64,000 bases of DNA from Acidimicrobiia bacterium (GTDB lineage: Bacteria; Actinomycetota; Acidimicrobiia; Spongiisociales; Spongiisociaceae), in contig WTGI01000035.1 of assembly GCA_011523635.1 (NCBI GenBank), positions 1 to 64,000 on the forward strand, written 5' to 3'. Below the pieces are notes generated by a model. It saw nothing but the letters and a program-made list of their open reading frames with translations, was not told where the DNA came from and did no database searches. Positions 41,602 to 50,587 of this stretch are shown here, one piece after another (the first letter of the stretch is position 1; every line of letters starts with the position of its first letter). The position numbers were made by a program, and so were the translations under genes.

Positions 41602-42543
41602 TTATTCCCGCGGCGCATCCCCGCTGGCCGGCCTTCCGAGGGCTTGGAGACTCGAGCGGAGGTCGGCCGGAAGCGGCGCCTCCACGTCGAGTTCCTGGCC
41701 GGTGACCGGATGTACCAGACCGAGACGGTGGGCATGGAGCCAGACCCGGCCCGGATCCACTCCGGCCCGGGCGGGACGGCCGTAGACCCTATCCCCCACC
41801 ACCGGCCGGTCGATCGAGCCCAGATGCACCCGGATCTGGTGGGTACGCCCGGTCTCGAGAGTCACCTCCAGCAGGCTCAGCACGGGACGATCCCATGTGG
41901 CCAGCCACCGGTAGTGCGTGACGGAGGGCTTTCCGCCGGGTCCCACGAACCTTCTCGCCCGCCGCCGGTCGATCGGCGCGTCGACCGTCCCGGAAGCGAC
42001 CGCGAAGCCGCCGTGGGTGAGGGTGAGGTAGCGGCGGCGCACCTCCCTGGCGGCGATCGCCTCGGTAAGGCGACGATGAGCAAGCGGATGCCGGGCGATG
42101 AGGATTGCCCCCGAGGTGTCCATGTCGAGGCGGTGGACGATCCCCCACCGCGGGTACTCGCCCACCCCCTCGACCTCCGGCCACCGATGGAGCAGCGCCG
42201 AGACCAGCGTTGCATCGGTGTGACCGGGCCCCGGATGGGTGACCATCCCCGAGGGCTTGCTGATCACGGCCAGGTAGCGGTCCTCGTAGCGGACGTCGAG
42301 CTCGACCGGATGCGGCTGTAGTGCGGCGGTCTCGGGAGGCAGGAACCAGAGGCCGTCACCGGCTTTGAGCCGGGCCGGGGGCCGGCTTCCGCTATCGGGC
42401 CCGGTTGTGGTCAGCCCGGCCCGGCCGGACTCGATCATCCGCCTGGCCCTCGCCCTGCTCACCCCGGCCAGGCGGGCCAGGATCAGGTCGAAACGGGCGC
42501 CGTCCAGCGATTCCGGGACGGTCAGATGCGTCTGGCCGCCCAT
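41602..42543 (-). CDS. rluD: RluA/RluD-family 23S rRNA pseudouridine synthase
   Basis: Isomerises uridines in 23S rRNA. An N-terminal S4-like domain (FDLILARLAGVSRARARRMI) is followed by the catalytic domain with the signature HRLDMDTSGAILIA, whose aspartate is the nucleophile, and RTHQIRVHL near the end. Length is 313 residues from the ATG at 42543, which overlaps the lspA stop by 22 bases. Position after lspA is the standard order lspA-rluD. It could modify a different uridine set than E. coli RluD; the subfamily is not settled by eye. Confidence 0.9.
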   Translation of the reverse strand: MGGQTHLTVPESLDGARFDLILARLAGVSRARARRMIESGRAGLTTTGPDSGSRPPARLKAGDGLWFLPPETAALQPHPVELDVRYEDRYLAVISKPSGMVTHPGPGHTDATLVSALLHRWPEVEGVGEYPRWGIVHRLDMDTSGAILIARHPLAHRRLTEAIAAREVRRRYLTLTHGGFAVASGTVDAPIDRRRARRFVGPGGKPSVTHYRWLATWDRPVLSLLEVTLETGRTHQIRVHLGSIDRPVVGDRVYGRPARAGVDPGRVWLHAHRLGLVHPVTGQELDVEAPLPADLRSSLQALGRPASGDAPRE

Positions 42544-42998
42544 ACGAGGATCACCACGCCCACCGTGATGGCGGAGTCGGCCACGTTGAAGGTGGGCCAG
42601 AAGCTGAAGTCGATGAAGTCCGTAACAGATCCGGACATCCATGGCCCGCGCAGGAGCCGATCAACGAGGTTTCCGATGGCCCCGCCGAGCACCAGACCCA
42701 GCCCCACCAGCTCGGTGGCGCTCCTACTGCGCTCCACCACCACCAGGATCAGGAAAGCGACCACTACGGCTGCCAATCCCAACCACGAGCCGTAACCCTG
42801 GAACAGCGAGAAAGCCGCCCCCGAGTTCTCGGTGACCGCGAGCCGGAACCAGCCGGGAATGATCACGAGGTCGTGGTCGGCCAGCGCCGTTCGCGCCCAC
42901 AGCTTGCTGACCTGATCGGCTACCAGAACGGCCCCGCCCAGGAGGCCGGCGTTGATGCGTCGGCTGGTCAGCGCCGCCGCGACGCGCACTTCACGCAC
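42522..42998 (-). CDS. lspA: Lipoprotein signal peptidase (signal peptidase II)
   Basis: Inner-membrane aspartyl protease that cleaves the signal peptides of lipidated prolipoproteins. Four membrane helices; the conserved blocks are TENSGAAFSLF, GGAIGNLVDRL with the first catalytic aspartate and DFSFWPTFNVADSAI with the second. Length is 158 residues. GTG at 42998 overlaps the DksA-type gene by 31 bases; GTG at 42989 is also possible. It is followed by rluD with a 22-base overlap. Confidence 0.95.
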   Translation of the reverse strand: MREVRVAAALTSRRINAGLLGGAVLVADQVSKLWARTALADHDLVIIPGWFRLAVTENSGAAFSLFQGYGSWLGLAAVVVAFLILVVVERSRSATELVGLGLVLGGAIGNLVDRLLRGPWMSGSVTDFIDFSFWPTFNVADSAITVGVVILVWAARRI

Positions 42999-43348
42999 AG
43001 GCTGGTCTGCGGAAGGGCCCGCAGGCGCGCCACCGGTATGGGGCCTCTACACACCCGGCAATCGCCGTAGGTGCCGTCCTCCATCGACTGCAGGGCGTTA
43101 CGGACCTGGCCGAGCAGGTCACGGCTGTTGCGGTCCACCGACAGCTCCTTCTCGAACTCGAAGGCCATCGAGCCGCCATCGGCCGAGTCCGGATCGGGTC
43201 GGCGCTCGGCGGCGGTCTCGGCCATCCTGACCTCGCTCCGCTCGGCTTCGTGGTCGGCGATGACCGACACGAGGCTCCGCTCCTTCTCCTCGAGGAGCCG
43301 CTTGAAACGTGCGAGTGTGGACTCGGCCAGCTTGCGGCGAGAAGCCAT
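42968..43348 (-). CDS. DksA/TraR-type zinc finger protein
   Basis: Small regulator of the DksA/TraR family, in which members bind RNA polymerase through the secondary channel or act as zinc-finger adaptors. The C-terminal zinc finger shows CRVC and CVKC separated by 17 residues, after the typical GTYGDCRVCRGPIP lead. The N-terminal half is a predicted charged coiled coil (ARFKRLLEEKERSLVSVIADHE). Length is 126 residues. It lies directly upstream of lspA and divergent from ileS, a frequent actinobacterial arrangement. Confidence 0.88.
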   Translation of the reverse strand: MASRRKLAESTLARFKRLLEEKERSLVSVIADHEAERSEVRMAETAAERRPDPDSADGGSMAFEFEKELSVDRNSRDLLGQVRNALQSMEDGTYGDCRVCRGPIPVARLRALPQTSLCVKCASRRR

Positions 43349-43495
43349 ACTGCTCTTCCTCCGGCGCGACTGTGGGGCCGACCGAAGCTAGCAGGTCCGG
43401 AACCCGGCCGCAGGCATCGCTCCGCTCCGGCCGGCCGGTTCCGGCACCGCCCACCGCTACGGGTACGATGGCGCCCGCCAGCTACTCACAGGATC

Positions 43496-46400
43496 ATGCC
43501 AGGTAGCAAACCCGACTCCGCGCCGGTCTCCGACTTCACCCGAGAGCCTCCGGGGCTCGACCTCCCTGCCCTCGACGCGCGCATCCTGGAGCGTTGGGAC
43601 GAGACCGGGGCCTTCCAGGCCTCCGTCGAGATGCGACCCCGCGAGCACGAGTACACGTTTTACGACGGCCCCCCGTTCGCCTCCGGGAGCCCCCACTACG
43701 GCCACATCCTCGCCGGGATCATCAAGGACATCGTTCCCCGCTACTGGACCATGCGAGGGCACCGGGTGGAGCGCCGCTTCGGCTGGGACACCCACGGCTT
43801 GCCGGTCGAGATGGAGGTGGAGCAGCAGCTCGGCATCTCCGGCCCCCGCCAGATCGAGGAGCTGGGCGTGACCGCCTTCAACGACGCCTGCCGCCGGATG
43901 GTCGAGGTCACCACCGCCGATTGGGAGGGCATAACCCGTCGCATCGGCCGCTGGGTCGACTTCAGGAACGACTACAAGACCATGGACCCCGAGTTCATGG
44001 AGAGCGTCTGGTGGGTGTTCCGAGCGCTGTGGGACAAGGGCCTCGTCTACCGGGCCTTCAAGGTGCTTCCCTACTCGTGGGCCGCCGGCACCACCCTGTC
44101 CAACTTCGAGGTGAGCCTGGGCGGCTATCGCGACCACCCCGACCCCGCCGTCACGGTCCGTCTGGAGATCCTCGACACCCCCGACCCGAGCGGGCCGGCC
44201 CGCCCCGGCGACTACCTGACCATCTGGACCACCACTCCCTGGACGCTTCCGGGCAACCTGGCGGTGGCGGTCGGCCCCGACATCGACTACGTGGCCATCG
44301 AGGACCGCGGCGGCCGCTACTGGGTGGCTGCCGGTCGGGTGGAGGAGGTTTTCGGCGAGGCCCGGCGGCCGGCTACGGTCGCCTCCGGCAGCGAGCTCCT
44401 GGGGGTGCGGTACCGGCCGCCCCTCCCCTACTTCGAGGATCGCGCCGCCCGGGGGGCCTTCCGGGTGATTCCCAGCCCGTCGGTGACCACCGATGAGGGC
44501 ACCGGCCTGGTCCACATGGCGCCCGCCTACGGCGAGGAGGATCTCTACGCCCTGGCGGACGCGGACCTGGACGTGATCGTCGATCCGGTCGACCTCGAGG
44601 CGAGGTTCACCGCCGCCACCCCCGACCTGGCCGGGCTCCACGTGTTCGAAGCGGCCGACACCATCATCGGCCTCCTCCGGGAGTCGGGAGCGCTGCTGAG
44701 GAACGAGCAGATCGTCCACTCCTACCCGTTCTGCTACCGCACCGATCAGCCGCTCATCTACAAGGCCATCCCGACCTGGTTCGTGCGGGTCGAGGCGGTC
44801 CGCGACCGGATGGTGGAGCTGAACGGATCCATCCACTGGGTTCCGGGTCCGGTAGGGGCCAACCGGTTCGGGAACTGGCTGGAGGACGCCCGGGACTGGG
44901 CGGTCTCGCGCAACCGGTTCTGGGGGAGCTGCATCCCGGTCTGGGAGTGCGACTCCTGTGGCTACCAGGAGTGCATGGGTAGCAGGGAAGATCTGGCCGA
45001 ACGGTCCGGCGTGTGGCTGGAGGACCTCCACAAGCACGTGGTCGACGAGGTGACCTATCCGTGCCCGTCATGCACGGACCGGCCGGGCGTCATGGCCCGC
45101 GTGCCCGAAGTGCTGGACTGCTGGTTCGAGTCCGGGTCGATGCCATACGCCCAGTATCACTACCCGTTCGAGAACGAGGAACGCTTCCCGCGGACGTTCC
45201 CCGCCGACTTCATCGCCGAGGGTCTCGACCAGACGCGGGGATGGTTCTACACCCTCCACGTGCTGGCCGCCGCCCTGTTCGACGAGGTCGCGTTCCGCAA
45301 CTGCGTCGTCAACGGCATGATCCTGGCGGAGGACGGGCGCAAGATGTCCAAGCGTCTCAAGAACTACCCGGAGCCGTCCGCCGTTCTGGACCGGTACGGG
45401 GGAGACGCGGTCCGGGCCTACCTGATCGACTCGCCGGTGCTCCGGGCCGAGCCGCTCCGCTTCTCCGAGGCGGGGGTGCGGGAGGTGGTGCGGACGGTGA
45501 TCCTGCCGTTCTGGAACGCCTACTCCTTCTTCACCACCTACGCCGAGGCGGACGGTATCCGGTTCGACGACCTCAGATCGGCGCCCGCCCCCGCCGACCG
45601 GCCCGAGGTCGACCGCTGGATACTGAGCGTCCTGCAGTCGCTGATCCGCCGGACCAACGAGTTGATGGAGGGCTACTACCTGTATGCCGTGGTGGGCCCG
45701 GCACTCGGCTTCGTCAACGACCTGACCAACTGGTACGTGAGAAGGTCGAGGCGCCGGTTCTGGCGGGCTCGGGAGGGCAACGAGGCCGACAAGCAGGCTG
45801 CCTTCGCCACCCTCTACGAGGTGCTGGTGACCTTCAGCCGCCTGCTGGCGCCGGTCCTTCCCTTCATCACCGAGGAGATCCACGCCGGCCTGGTCCCGGA
45901 AGCCTCCAGCGTCCATCACACCGACTACCCGGTGGTGGACGAGGACACGATCGACGAGGACCTCGAGCGGTCGATGGCTGTCGCCCGCACGGTGGTCACG
46001 CTCGGCCGGTCGCTCCGGTCGGACCACTCGATCGGTGTTCGCCAGCCCCTGGCGCGGCTGGCGGTGATAACCCGCGATCCCGAGGTGACGGCCGCGGTCC
46101 ATCGCCACGGCGCGGTGATCGCCGAGGAGTTGAACGTCAAGGAGATCGGCACGCGCGATGACGAGCTGTCTGTGGTCGAACTGGCGGCCAAGGCCAACTA
46201 CAAGCGGCTCGGTCCCCGCCTCGGCGCCGCGGTCCGGGAAGTCGCGGCCGCGCTGGAGATCCTGCCGTCGGACCAGGTGGCGTCCCTGCTCGAAGCGGGC
46301 GGGATGACCATCGCCGGCCACGAGTTGAGCGCCGACGACGTGGTCGTCACCAGGAACCCCCGTCCGGGATTGGCTGTGGCGTCGGATGGTTCGCTGTCGG

Positions 46401-46693
46401 TGGCGCTCGACACGGTGCTCACCGGCGAGCTACGGAGCGAGGGCCTGGCCCGCGAGGTGGTATCGCGGATCCAGCGCGCCCGGCGCGACCTCGGCCTCGA
46501 GGTCACCGACCGGATCCGGCTCCGGTATCAGGCCGGCGACGATCTGCTCGGCGAGGCCATCCGGACGCACGCCGGATTCATATCCGGCGAGGTGCTGGCG
46601 GTGGAGATCCTCTCCGGGCATGTGCAAGGCGGGATGCGATTCGAGATCGGTGATAGCACCCTGTCGGTACGCCTCGAGAAGGCGGCCGCCTGA
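43496..46693 (+). CDS. ileS: Isoleucyl-tRNA synthetase
   Basis: Charges tRNA-Ile with isoleucine. Class I signatures are HYGH (residues 67-70, in SGSPHYGHILAG) and KMSKR (616-620). The editing domain CP1 is present (TTTPWTLPGNLAVAVG) and the C-terminal anticodon-binding part is long, as in the roughly 1050-residue eukaryote-like type. Length is 1065 residues. I chose ATG at 43496 with AGGA a few bases upstream; the frame is open to 43250 but that part is antisense to the DksA-type gene. The 147 bases upstream contain no convincing T-box. The gene ends four bases before the stop of the convergent oxidoreductase. Confidence 0.97.
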   Translation: MPGSKPDSAPVSDFTREPPGLDLPALDARILERWDETGAFQASVEMRPREHEYTFYDGPPFASGSPHYGHILAGIIKDIVPRYWTMRGHRVERRFGWDTHGLPVEMEVEQQLGISGPRQIEELGVTAFNDACRRMVEVTTADWEGITRRIGRWVDFRNDYKTMDPEFMESVWWVFRALWDKGLVYRAFKVLPYSWAAGTTLSNFEVSLGGYRDHPDPAVTVRLEILDTPDPSGPARPGDYLTIWTTTPWTLPGNLAVAVGPDIDYVAIEDRGGRYWVAAGRVEEVFGEARRPATVASGSELLGVRYRPPLPYFEDRAARGAFRVIPSPSVTTDEGTGLVHMAPAYGEEDLYALADADLDVIVDPVDLEARFTAATPDLAGLHVFEAADTIIGLLRESGALLRNEQIVHSYPFCYRTDQPLIYKAIPTWFVRVEAVRDRMVELNGSIHWVPGPVGANRFGNWLEDARDWAVSRNRFWGSCIPVWECDSCGYQECMGSREDLAERSGVWLEDLHKHVVDEVTYPCPSCTDRPGVMARVPEVLDCWFESGSMPYAQYHYPFENEERFPRTFPADFIAEGLDQTRGWFYTLHVLAAALFDEVAFRNCVVNGMILAEDGRKMSKRLKNYPEPSAVLDRYGGDAVRAYLIDSPVLRAEPLRFSEAGVREVVRTVILPFWNAYSFFTTYAEADGIRFDDLRSAPAPADRPEVDRWILSVLQSLIRRTNELMEGYYLYAVVGPALGFVNDLTNWYVRRSRRRFWRAREGNEADKQAAFATLYEVLVTFSRLLAPVLPFITEEIHAGLVPEASSVHHTDYPVVDEDTIDEDLERSMAVARTVVTLGRSLRSDHSIGVRQPLARLAVITRDPEVTAAVHRHGAVIAEELNVKEIGTRDDELSVVELAAKANYKRLGPRLGAAVREVAAALEILPSDQVASLLEAGGMTIAGHELSADDVVVTRNPRPGLAVASDGSLSVALDTVLTGELRSEGLAREVVSRIQRARRDLGLEVTDRIRLRYQAGDDLLGEAIRTHAGFISGEVLAVEILSGHVQGGMRFEIGDSTLSVRLEKAAA

Positions 46694-46697
46694 CCGT

Positions 46698-47990
46698 CTA
46701 GCGGAACCGGCGGGGCGAGAAGGGATCCAGCTCGAGGTCGGTGGGCCGGTCGCAGACGATCTGGGCCACCAGCCGCCCGGTCACCGGCCCGTGCGACAGA
46801 CCGAGCTTGCCGTGCCCGACCGCATAGGTCACGTTGCGCCAGCCGGGTGACCGACCGATGACGGGAAGCCCGTCGGGTGTCACCGGTCGCAGACCCGCCC
46901 ATCTCTCGAGCACGGTGAGCTCGGGATCGAGCCGCACGCGGGATCGAACGTTGGCCTCCACCGTGGCCAGCCGGCGTAACGACGGCCGGGTGTCGAGGCG
47001 GCCCAGCTCGAGCCAGCCGCTCATCCGCAGCAGGTCTCCGATCGGGTTCACCGCCACCCATCGGTCTCCCAACAGGATGTTGTTGCGAGGACCCTGGCGG
47101 GGCGCCGCCACCGTCATGCTGTAACCCTTACCGGCCTGGATGGGGATCGACTCGCCGAGCAGGGCGGCCACCCCAGGGGTCCACGCGCCGGTGGCGATCA
47201 CAACCTCGTCAGCCGCCAGATCGCCCCGCGCGGTCACCAGGCGGTCCACCCCGCCGTCCGAGGTCCGGAAGTCCAGCAGCCGCGTCTGAGGAACGAACAC
47301 CACCCCGCGTTCGGCGAGCACCGACACGATTCCCGACATGAAGCGGGCGGGATCGAGACCGGCGTCATCCAGGCACCGGAATCCCCCGACGACTCCCTCG
47401 TCGAGTGCAGGCTCCTGCTCGCGGATCTCGGCGGCGTCGTATCTCTCGATGGTGACGCCGTACCGCTCCATCGTGTCGGCCTCGTGCCGAGCGGCTTCGA
47501 AGGCCGCCGGATCTCCGTAGGCGTACAGGAGTCCCGACTTCTGGTAGGAACATTCTATGCCTTCACGCCTGATCCACTGCACCGCCAGATCGGCGCTGAG
47601 GAACCCGAGTGTGGACAGGGCGATCGCCCCCGCATGGGCGGCCCGGGAGGTGCAATTGAGGGCGAACCGGACCATCCAGCGCAGGTACGAGGGGTCGATC
47701 GACGGCCGCACCGTCACCGGCCCGGTGCGCCGGATCATCCCGCGCACCACTCCGGACATCACGCCCGGGGCGGCCATGGGGATCAGATGGCTCGGGGTGA
47801 TCAACCCGGCGTTGCCCGCGGCGCTACCGCGTCCGATCCGTCCCCCGTCGATGACGACCACCTGGCGACCGTGCGCCGCCATCTCGTAGGCGACGCACAA
47901 CCCGACCACGCCGCCTCCGACCACCGCCACGTCGGCGCGGCGCGGCAGGGATATCACGGGCGGCGACCCTTCGGACGATGGATGCGACAT
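46698..47990 (-). CDS. FAD-dependent oxidoreductase, D-amino acid dehydrogenase (DadA) type
   Basis: DAO family flavoprotein that oxidises an amine or D-amino acid. The FAD-binding fold begins with VAVVGGGVVGLCVAYEMAAHG. Residues AGNAGLITPSHLIP are typical of DadA-like members, and the C-terminal LERWAGLRPVTPDGLPVIG, followed by VGHGKLGLSHGPVTG, is the family FAD motif. Length is 430 residues. A glycine or proline oxidase is also possible. The gene is downstream of divIVA on the same strand; its link to cell division genes is probably only positional, though D-amino acid turnover would fit wall metabolism. Confidence 0.85.
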   Translation of the reverse strand: MSHPSSEGSPPVISLPRRADVAVVGGGVVGLCVAYEMAAHGRQVVVIDGGRIGRGSAAGNAGLITPSHLIPMAAPGVMSGVVRGMIRRTGPVTVRPSIDPSYLRWMVRFALNCTSRAAHAGAIALSTLGFLSADLAVQWIRREGIECSYQKSGLLYAYGDPAAFEAARHEADTMERYGVTIERYDAAEIREQEPALDEGVVGGFRCLDDAGLDPARFMSGIVSVLAERGVVFVPQTRLLDFRTSDGGVDRLVTARGDLAADEVVIATGAWTPGVAALLGESIPIQAGKGYSMTVAAPRQGPRNNILLGDRWVAVNPIGDLLRMSGWLELGRLDTRPSLRRLATVEANVRSRVRLDPELTVLERWAGLRPVTPDGLPVIGRSPGWRNVTYAVGHGKLGLSHGPVTGRLVAQIVCDRPTDLELDPFSPRRFR

Positions 47991-48015
47991 CTGGAACCCC
48001 TCGGCGGACCGCTTC

Positions 48016-48414
48016 TCAACGCGGGACGGGACCGTCCTGCTGCTCTCCAGGTGTCATCGCGGCGCGGAATTGGTCCAGAAGGTGTTCGCCGGCCTCCAGC
48101 ACGTTCTCGACCATCTGTTCCGATGTCCGGGCGGCCTCGTCGATCATGTCCCGGACCCGGGCCACCGCCTCATCGGCCTGGACGGTCACCACGGTCCGGG
48201 CCTTGCCGGAACCCTCCGCGATCCGGCTCTCCCGGCATTCGTCGAGCGCCGCACGCAACCGCCCGACCTCACGCTGCAGCCGGTCGTGGAGTCCCTCGTA
48301 CTCGGAGACCGTCTTGACCACGATATCGAGAAAGGCGTCCACCTCGTTCTCGGCGTACCCGCGCAGGGCAACCGAGAACTTGACCGCCTGGACCTCGTTC
48401 GAAGTTATCCGCAT
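48016..48414 (-). CDS. divIVA: DivIVA domain protein
   Basis: Coiled-coil membrane-curvature protein of the DivIVA/Wag31 type, which organises polar growth or division in actinobacteria. The N-terminal part ITSNEVQAVKFSVALRGYAE and NEVDAFLD matches the DivIVA lipid-binding domain; a coiled coil runs from about residue 35 on. With 132 residues it is shorter than full Wag31, so it may be a secondary DivIVA-domain protein. Position at the end of the dcw region after sepF and yggT is canonical. Confidence 0.88.
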   Translation of the reverse strand: MRITSNEVQAVKFSVALRGYAENEVDAFLDIVVKTVSEYEGLHDRLQREVGRLRAALDECRESRIAEGSGKARTVVTVQADEAVARVRDMIDEAARTSEQMVENVLEAGEHLLDQFRAAMTPGEQQDGPVPR

Positions 48415-48424
48415 ACCATCCTCG

Positions 48425-48682
48425 TCATCTGCATATGATCCTCGCCACGATCATTATCGCCACGATCAGGATGATCGGCGACAGATCCAACCTGACACCC
48501 CCCACTGGGATGGCGGGTAGGGAGCGCCGGAGCGGCCGGAGCGGCGGATCCACGATCCGCGAGAGCACCGCCACCGCCCGGCCGACAGGGTGATCGCCGG
48601 GAACCTCGATCCAGCTCAGGACGGCCCGGGCGACGATCGCAACTACATAGAGCTGCAGCAGATTGCAGATCAGCCGGATCAA
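48425..48682 (-). CDS. yggT: YggT family membrane protein
   Basis: Small two-helix membrane protein found in this position next to sepF in many Gram-positive bacteria; its function is unclear and a link to division or osmotic stress has been suggested. The 85-residue product has ICNLLQLYVVAIVARAVLSW at the N-terminus, the DHPVGRAVAVLSRIVDPPLRPLR motif and a second helix LSPIILIVAIMIVARII. The start is TTG at 48682, eight bases after the sepF stop. An ORF reading further upstream is shadow of sepF. Confidence 0.88.
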   Translation of the reverse strand: MIRLICNLLQLYVVAIVARAVLSWIEVPGDHPVGRAVAVLSRIVDPPLRPLRRSLPAIPVGGVRLDLSPIILIVAIMIVARIICR

Positions 48683-48689
48683 GCCCGCC

Positions 48690-49244
48690 TCAGACGTCGA
48701 TGTCGTACAGGCCCAGGGAGGCCAGGCGCTGTAGCTCCTGCCGGGTGATCGTGACCCTCGGGGGGCGCACCAGCAGGACTCCCGCGGCCGGTTTCTGGAT
48801 GGTCCCCTCCAACGCATACACGAGGCCGCACAGGAAGTCGACCAGCCTCCGTACGGTCGGGGGATCGAGACTCTTCAGGTTCACCACCACCGGGACCTGC
48901 TCGCGGAGCACGTCGGCGACCTTCCTCACGTCGTCGAATCCGCGGGCCTCGAGTATCTCGGTGTAGCTGGCCGAGATGACCGCCGACTCCGGACCTCGCA
49001 CGATGACATCCGAGTCACCGCGAGCGGAAACCACCGCAGGCCGCTGGTATGGGGGGACCGGCTCGGCGATCCGAGAGCTCCGGTCAGCCGGTGGCGGCGG
49101 CTGATCGTCCACTATGCGGAACTGGCTCCGCGGCGGAGGCCGGCGGCTGGGCATATCGGTACGGGTTCCGTAACCGGGGTTCAGGGCGGGCTCTCCTTCG
49201 TCCACGAGACCCATCCATGTCAGCAGTTTGTTCATGGCGCTCAT
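48690..49244 (-). CDS. sepF: Cell division protein SepF
   Basis: Membrane tether and bundler of FtsZ that stands in for FtsA in actinobacteria. An N-terminal membrane-targeting helix (MNKLLTWMGLVDE) is followed by a proline-rich linker and the C-terminal SepF domain with VVVNLKSLDPPTVRRLVDFL and GTIQKPAAGVLLVRP. Length is 184 residues. ATG at 49244 and at 49235 are both possible; the latter starts directly with the amphipathic helix. No ftsA is present in the cluster, as expected. Confidence 0.93.
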   Translation of the reverse strand: MSAMNKLLTWMGLVDEGEPALNPGYGTRTDMPSRRPPPRSQFRIVDDQPPPPADRSSRIAEPVPPYQRPAVVSARGDSDVIVRGPESAVISASYTEILEARGFDDVRKVADVLREQVPVVVNLKSLDPPTVRRLVDFLCGLVYALEGTIQKPAAGVLLVRPPRVTITRQELQRLASLGLYDIDV

Positions 49245-49261
49245 TTCTGTACCGCGACGGC

Positions 49262-49921
49262 TCAGTGCCCAAAGATAGCCCGTCCGATGCGAACGATGGT
49301 GGATCCTTCCTCGATCGCGACCTCAAAATCGTCCGTCATGCCCATGCTGAGCGCCATCGGACGCTCCAGCCGGCCCGACAACTCGTCCCTGATCTCGCGC
49401 ATCCGGACGAAGTAGGGGCGGGAATCCTCCGGTCTCGCGCCGATCGGAGGTATCGCCATCACTCCGGCCAGCGGGACCCCGGCCGCGTCCCACCGCTCGA
49501 AAGTCTCGACCACGAGATCGGGTTGGACCCCCGACTTCTGGGGCTCCCGCCCGATGTTGACCTGTAGCAGGGTCGGTGGAGGCCGGTCCGCGCCGCGCAG
49601 CCACGGCTTCACGAGCCGATCGCGGTCGAAGGAGTGCAGGAGTGCCACCAGCGGCCGTACCATCCGCACCTTGTTGGTCTGGAGCGGGCCCACGAAGTGC
49701 CACTCGAGGTCGCTCGGGAGCTGGCGGGCCTTCGCCGCCAGCTCCTGCCCCCGGTTCTCACCGAACACCCGGTGTCCGGCGGCGATGGCCTCTTCCAATA
49801 CCGCGGGCGGGCGACCCTTGCCGATCGCCACGACCTTCACGTCGTCGCGGTCCCGGCCCGACCGGCGGGCAGCCTCCTCGACGCGCCGGACCACCTCGCG
49901 CAGGCGGACGGCCACGCTCAC
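49262..49921 (-). CDS. yggS: PLP homeostasis protein YggS/YlmE
   Basis: Fold-type III pyridoxal-phosphate-binding protein that buffers PLP and keeps amino-acid pools stable. The PLP lysine lies in VKVVAIGKGRPPAVLEEAI; FGENRGQELAAKARQL, EWHFVGPLQTNKVR and SMGMTDDFEVAIEEGSTIVR are the family motifs. About 219 residues from GTG at 49921, which overlaps the pgeF stop by four bases (GTGA) and gives the typical N-terminus SVAVRLREVVRRVEEAARRS. ATG at 49930 would add three residues. Confidence 0.93.
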   Translation of the reverse strand: MSVAVRLREVVRRVEEAARRSGRDRDDVKVVAIGKGRPPAVLEEAIAAGHRVFGENRGQELAAKARQLPSDLEWHFVGPLQTNKVRMVRPLVALLHSFDRDRLVKPWLRGADRPPPTLLQVNIGREPQKSGVQPDLVVETFERWDAAGVPLAGVMAIPPIGARPEDSRPYFVRMREIRDELSGRLERPMALSMGMTDDFEVAIEEGSTIVRIGRAIFGH

Positions 49922-50547
49922 GGAATCCATCCCAGGGCCGCCAGGCGATGCTTGGTGCGGTCGGCCCGGAACGAGAACCAATCCTCCTCGCAGCGAGTAC
50001 ACGCCTCGACTGACCACCATTCGGCGTGCGGGACCTGCTCACGGATGGCGGTCGCCAGGTCAACGGTCGTCATGCCACCGGTGGACTTGACGTGCCGGTC
50101 ACGGAACAGGACGGCGACTTCGGGACCGACCTCGAAACAGCAGGGGCCGATCAACGGACCGATGGCAGCCCTCAACACCGGACCGGGCCGCCTGCCCAGA
50201 CCCTCCAGACGGCGGGCTGTCGCCGCTACCACGCCGGCCACCACCCCCCTCCATCCGGCGTGCGCCACGCCCACGACACTCTCGGTCTCCAGCACCACGC
50301 CTGCGCAGTCGGCGGTCATGACCGCCAGGGGAAGACCCGGTACGCCGGTGACAAGCCCGTCGCCGGGCCCGGCCCGGCCCGGTTTGGTAGCGGTGAGGAC
50401 ATCCGCCCCATGAACCTGGCGGAGCGAAGCCCACTCCGATCGGATCCCGAGCGCCCCTGAAACGACCTCGCGATCACCGGACAACATGTCGCCGGCCGCG
50501 GCAGTGGTGAAAGCGACGCCCCGGAACCCGGGAGGCCGGATCAGCAC
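49918..50547 (-). CDS. pgeF: YfiH/PgeF family polyphenol oxidase-type purine or peptidoglycan-editing enzyme
   Basis: Member of the laccase-domain DUF152 family, which removes wrongly incorporated residues from UDP-MurNAc peptides in E. coli and acts as a purine nucleoside phosphorylase or adenosine deaminase in others. Metal-ligand motifs are LRQVHGADV, MTADCAGVVL and VGVAHAGWRGVVAG. About 209 residues from GTG at 50547. The frame is open to an ATG at 50625 that overlaps the ftsZ end by 38 bases; this would add 26 residues. The location between ftsZ and yggS is standard in actinobacteria. Confidence 0.85.
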   Translation of the reverse strand: MLIRPPGFRGVAFTTAAAGDMLSGDREVVSGALGIRSEWASLRQVHGADVLTATKPGRAGPGDGLVTGVPGLPLAVMTADCAGVVLETESVVGVAHAGWRGVVAGVVAATARRLEGLGRRPGPVLRAAIGPLIGPCCFEVGPEVAVLFRDRHVKSTGGMTTVDLATAIREQVPHAEWWSVEACTRCEEDWFSFRADRTKHRLAALGWIP

Positions 50548-50587
50548 GGTCGACCGGCCGGGTGTCCCCGGCGTCTCCGCGTGCCCT

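Noticed and set aside
37967..41785. A 1272-codon open frame on the + strand opposite dnaE
   Set aside because: It mirrors the third-position G+C bias of dnaE on the other strand, carries no family motifs and has the histidine-, proline- and valine-rich composition of an antisense shadow.
43349..43495. Possible T-box leader upstream of ileS
   Set aside because: The 147-base gap contains no TGGNACCGCG antiterminator-like sequence and is short for a T-box; the similarity of one CACCGCC stretch is not enough.
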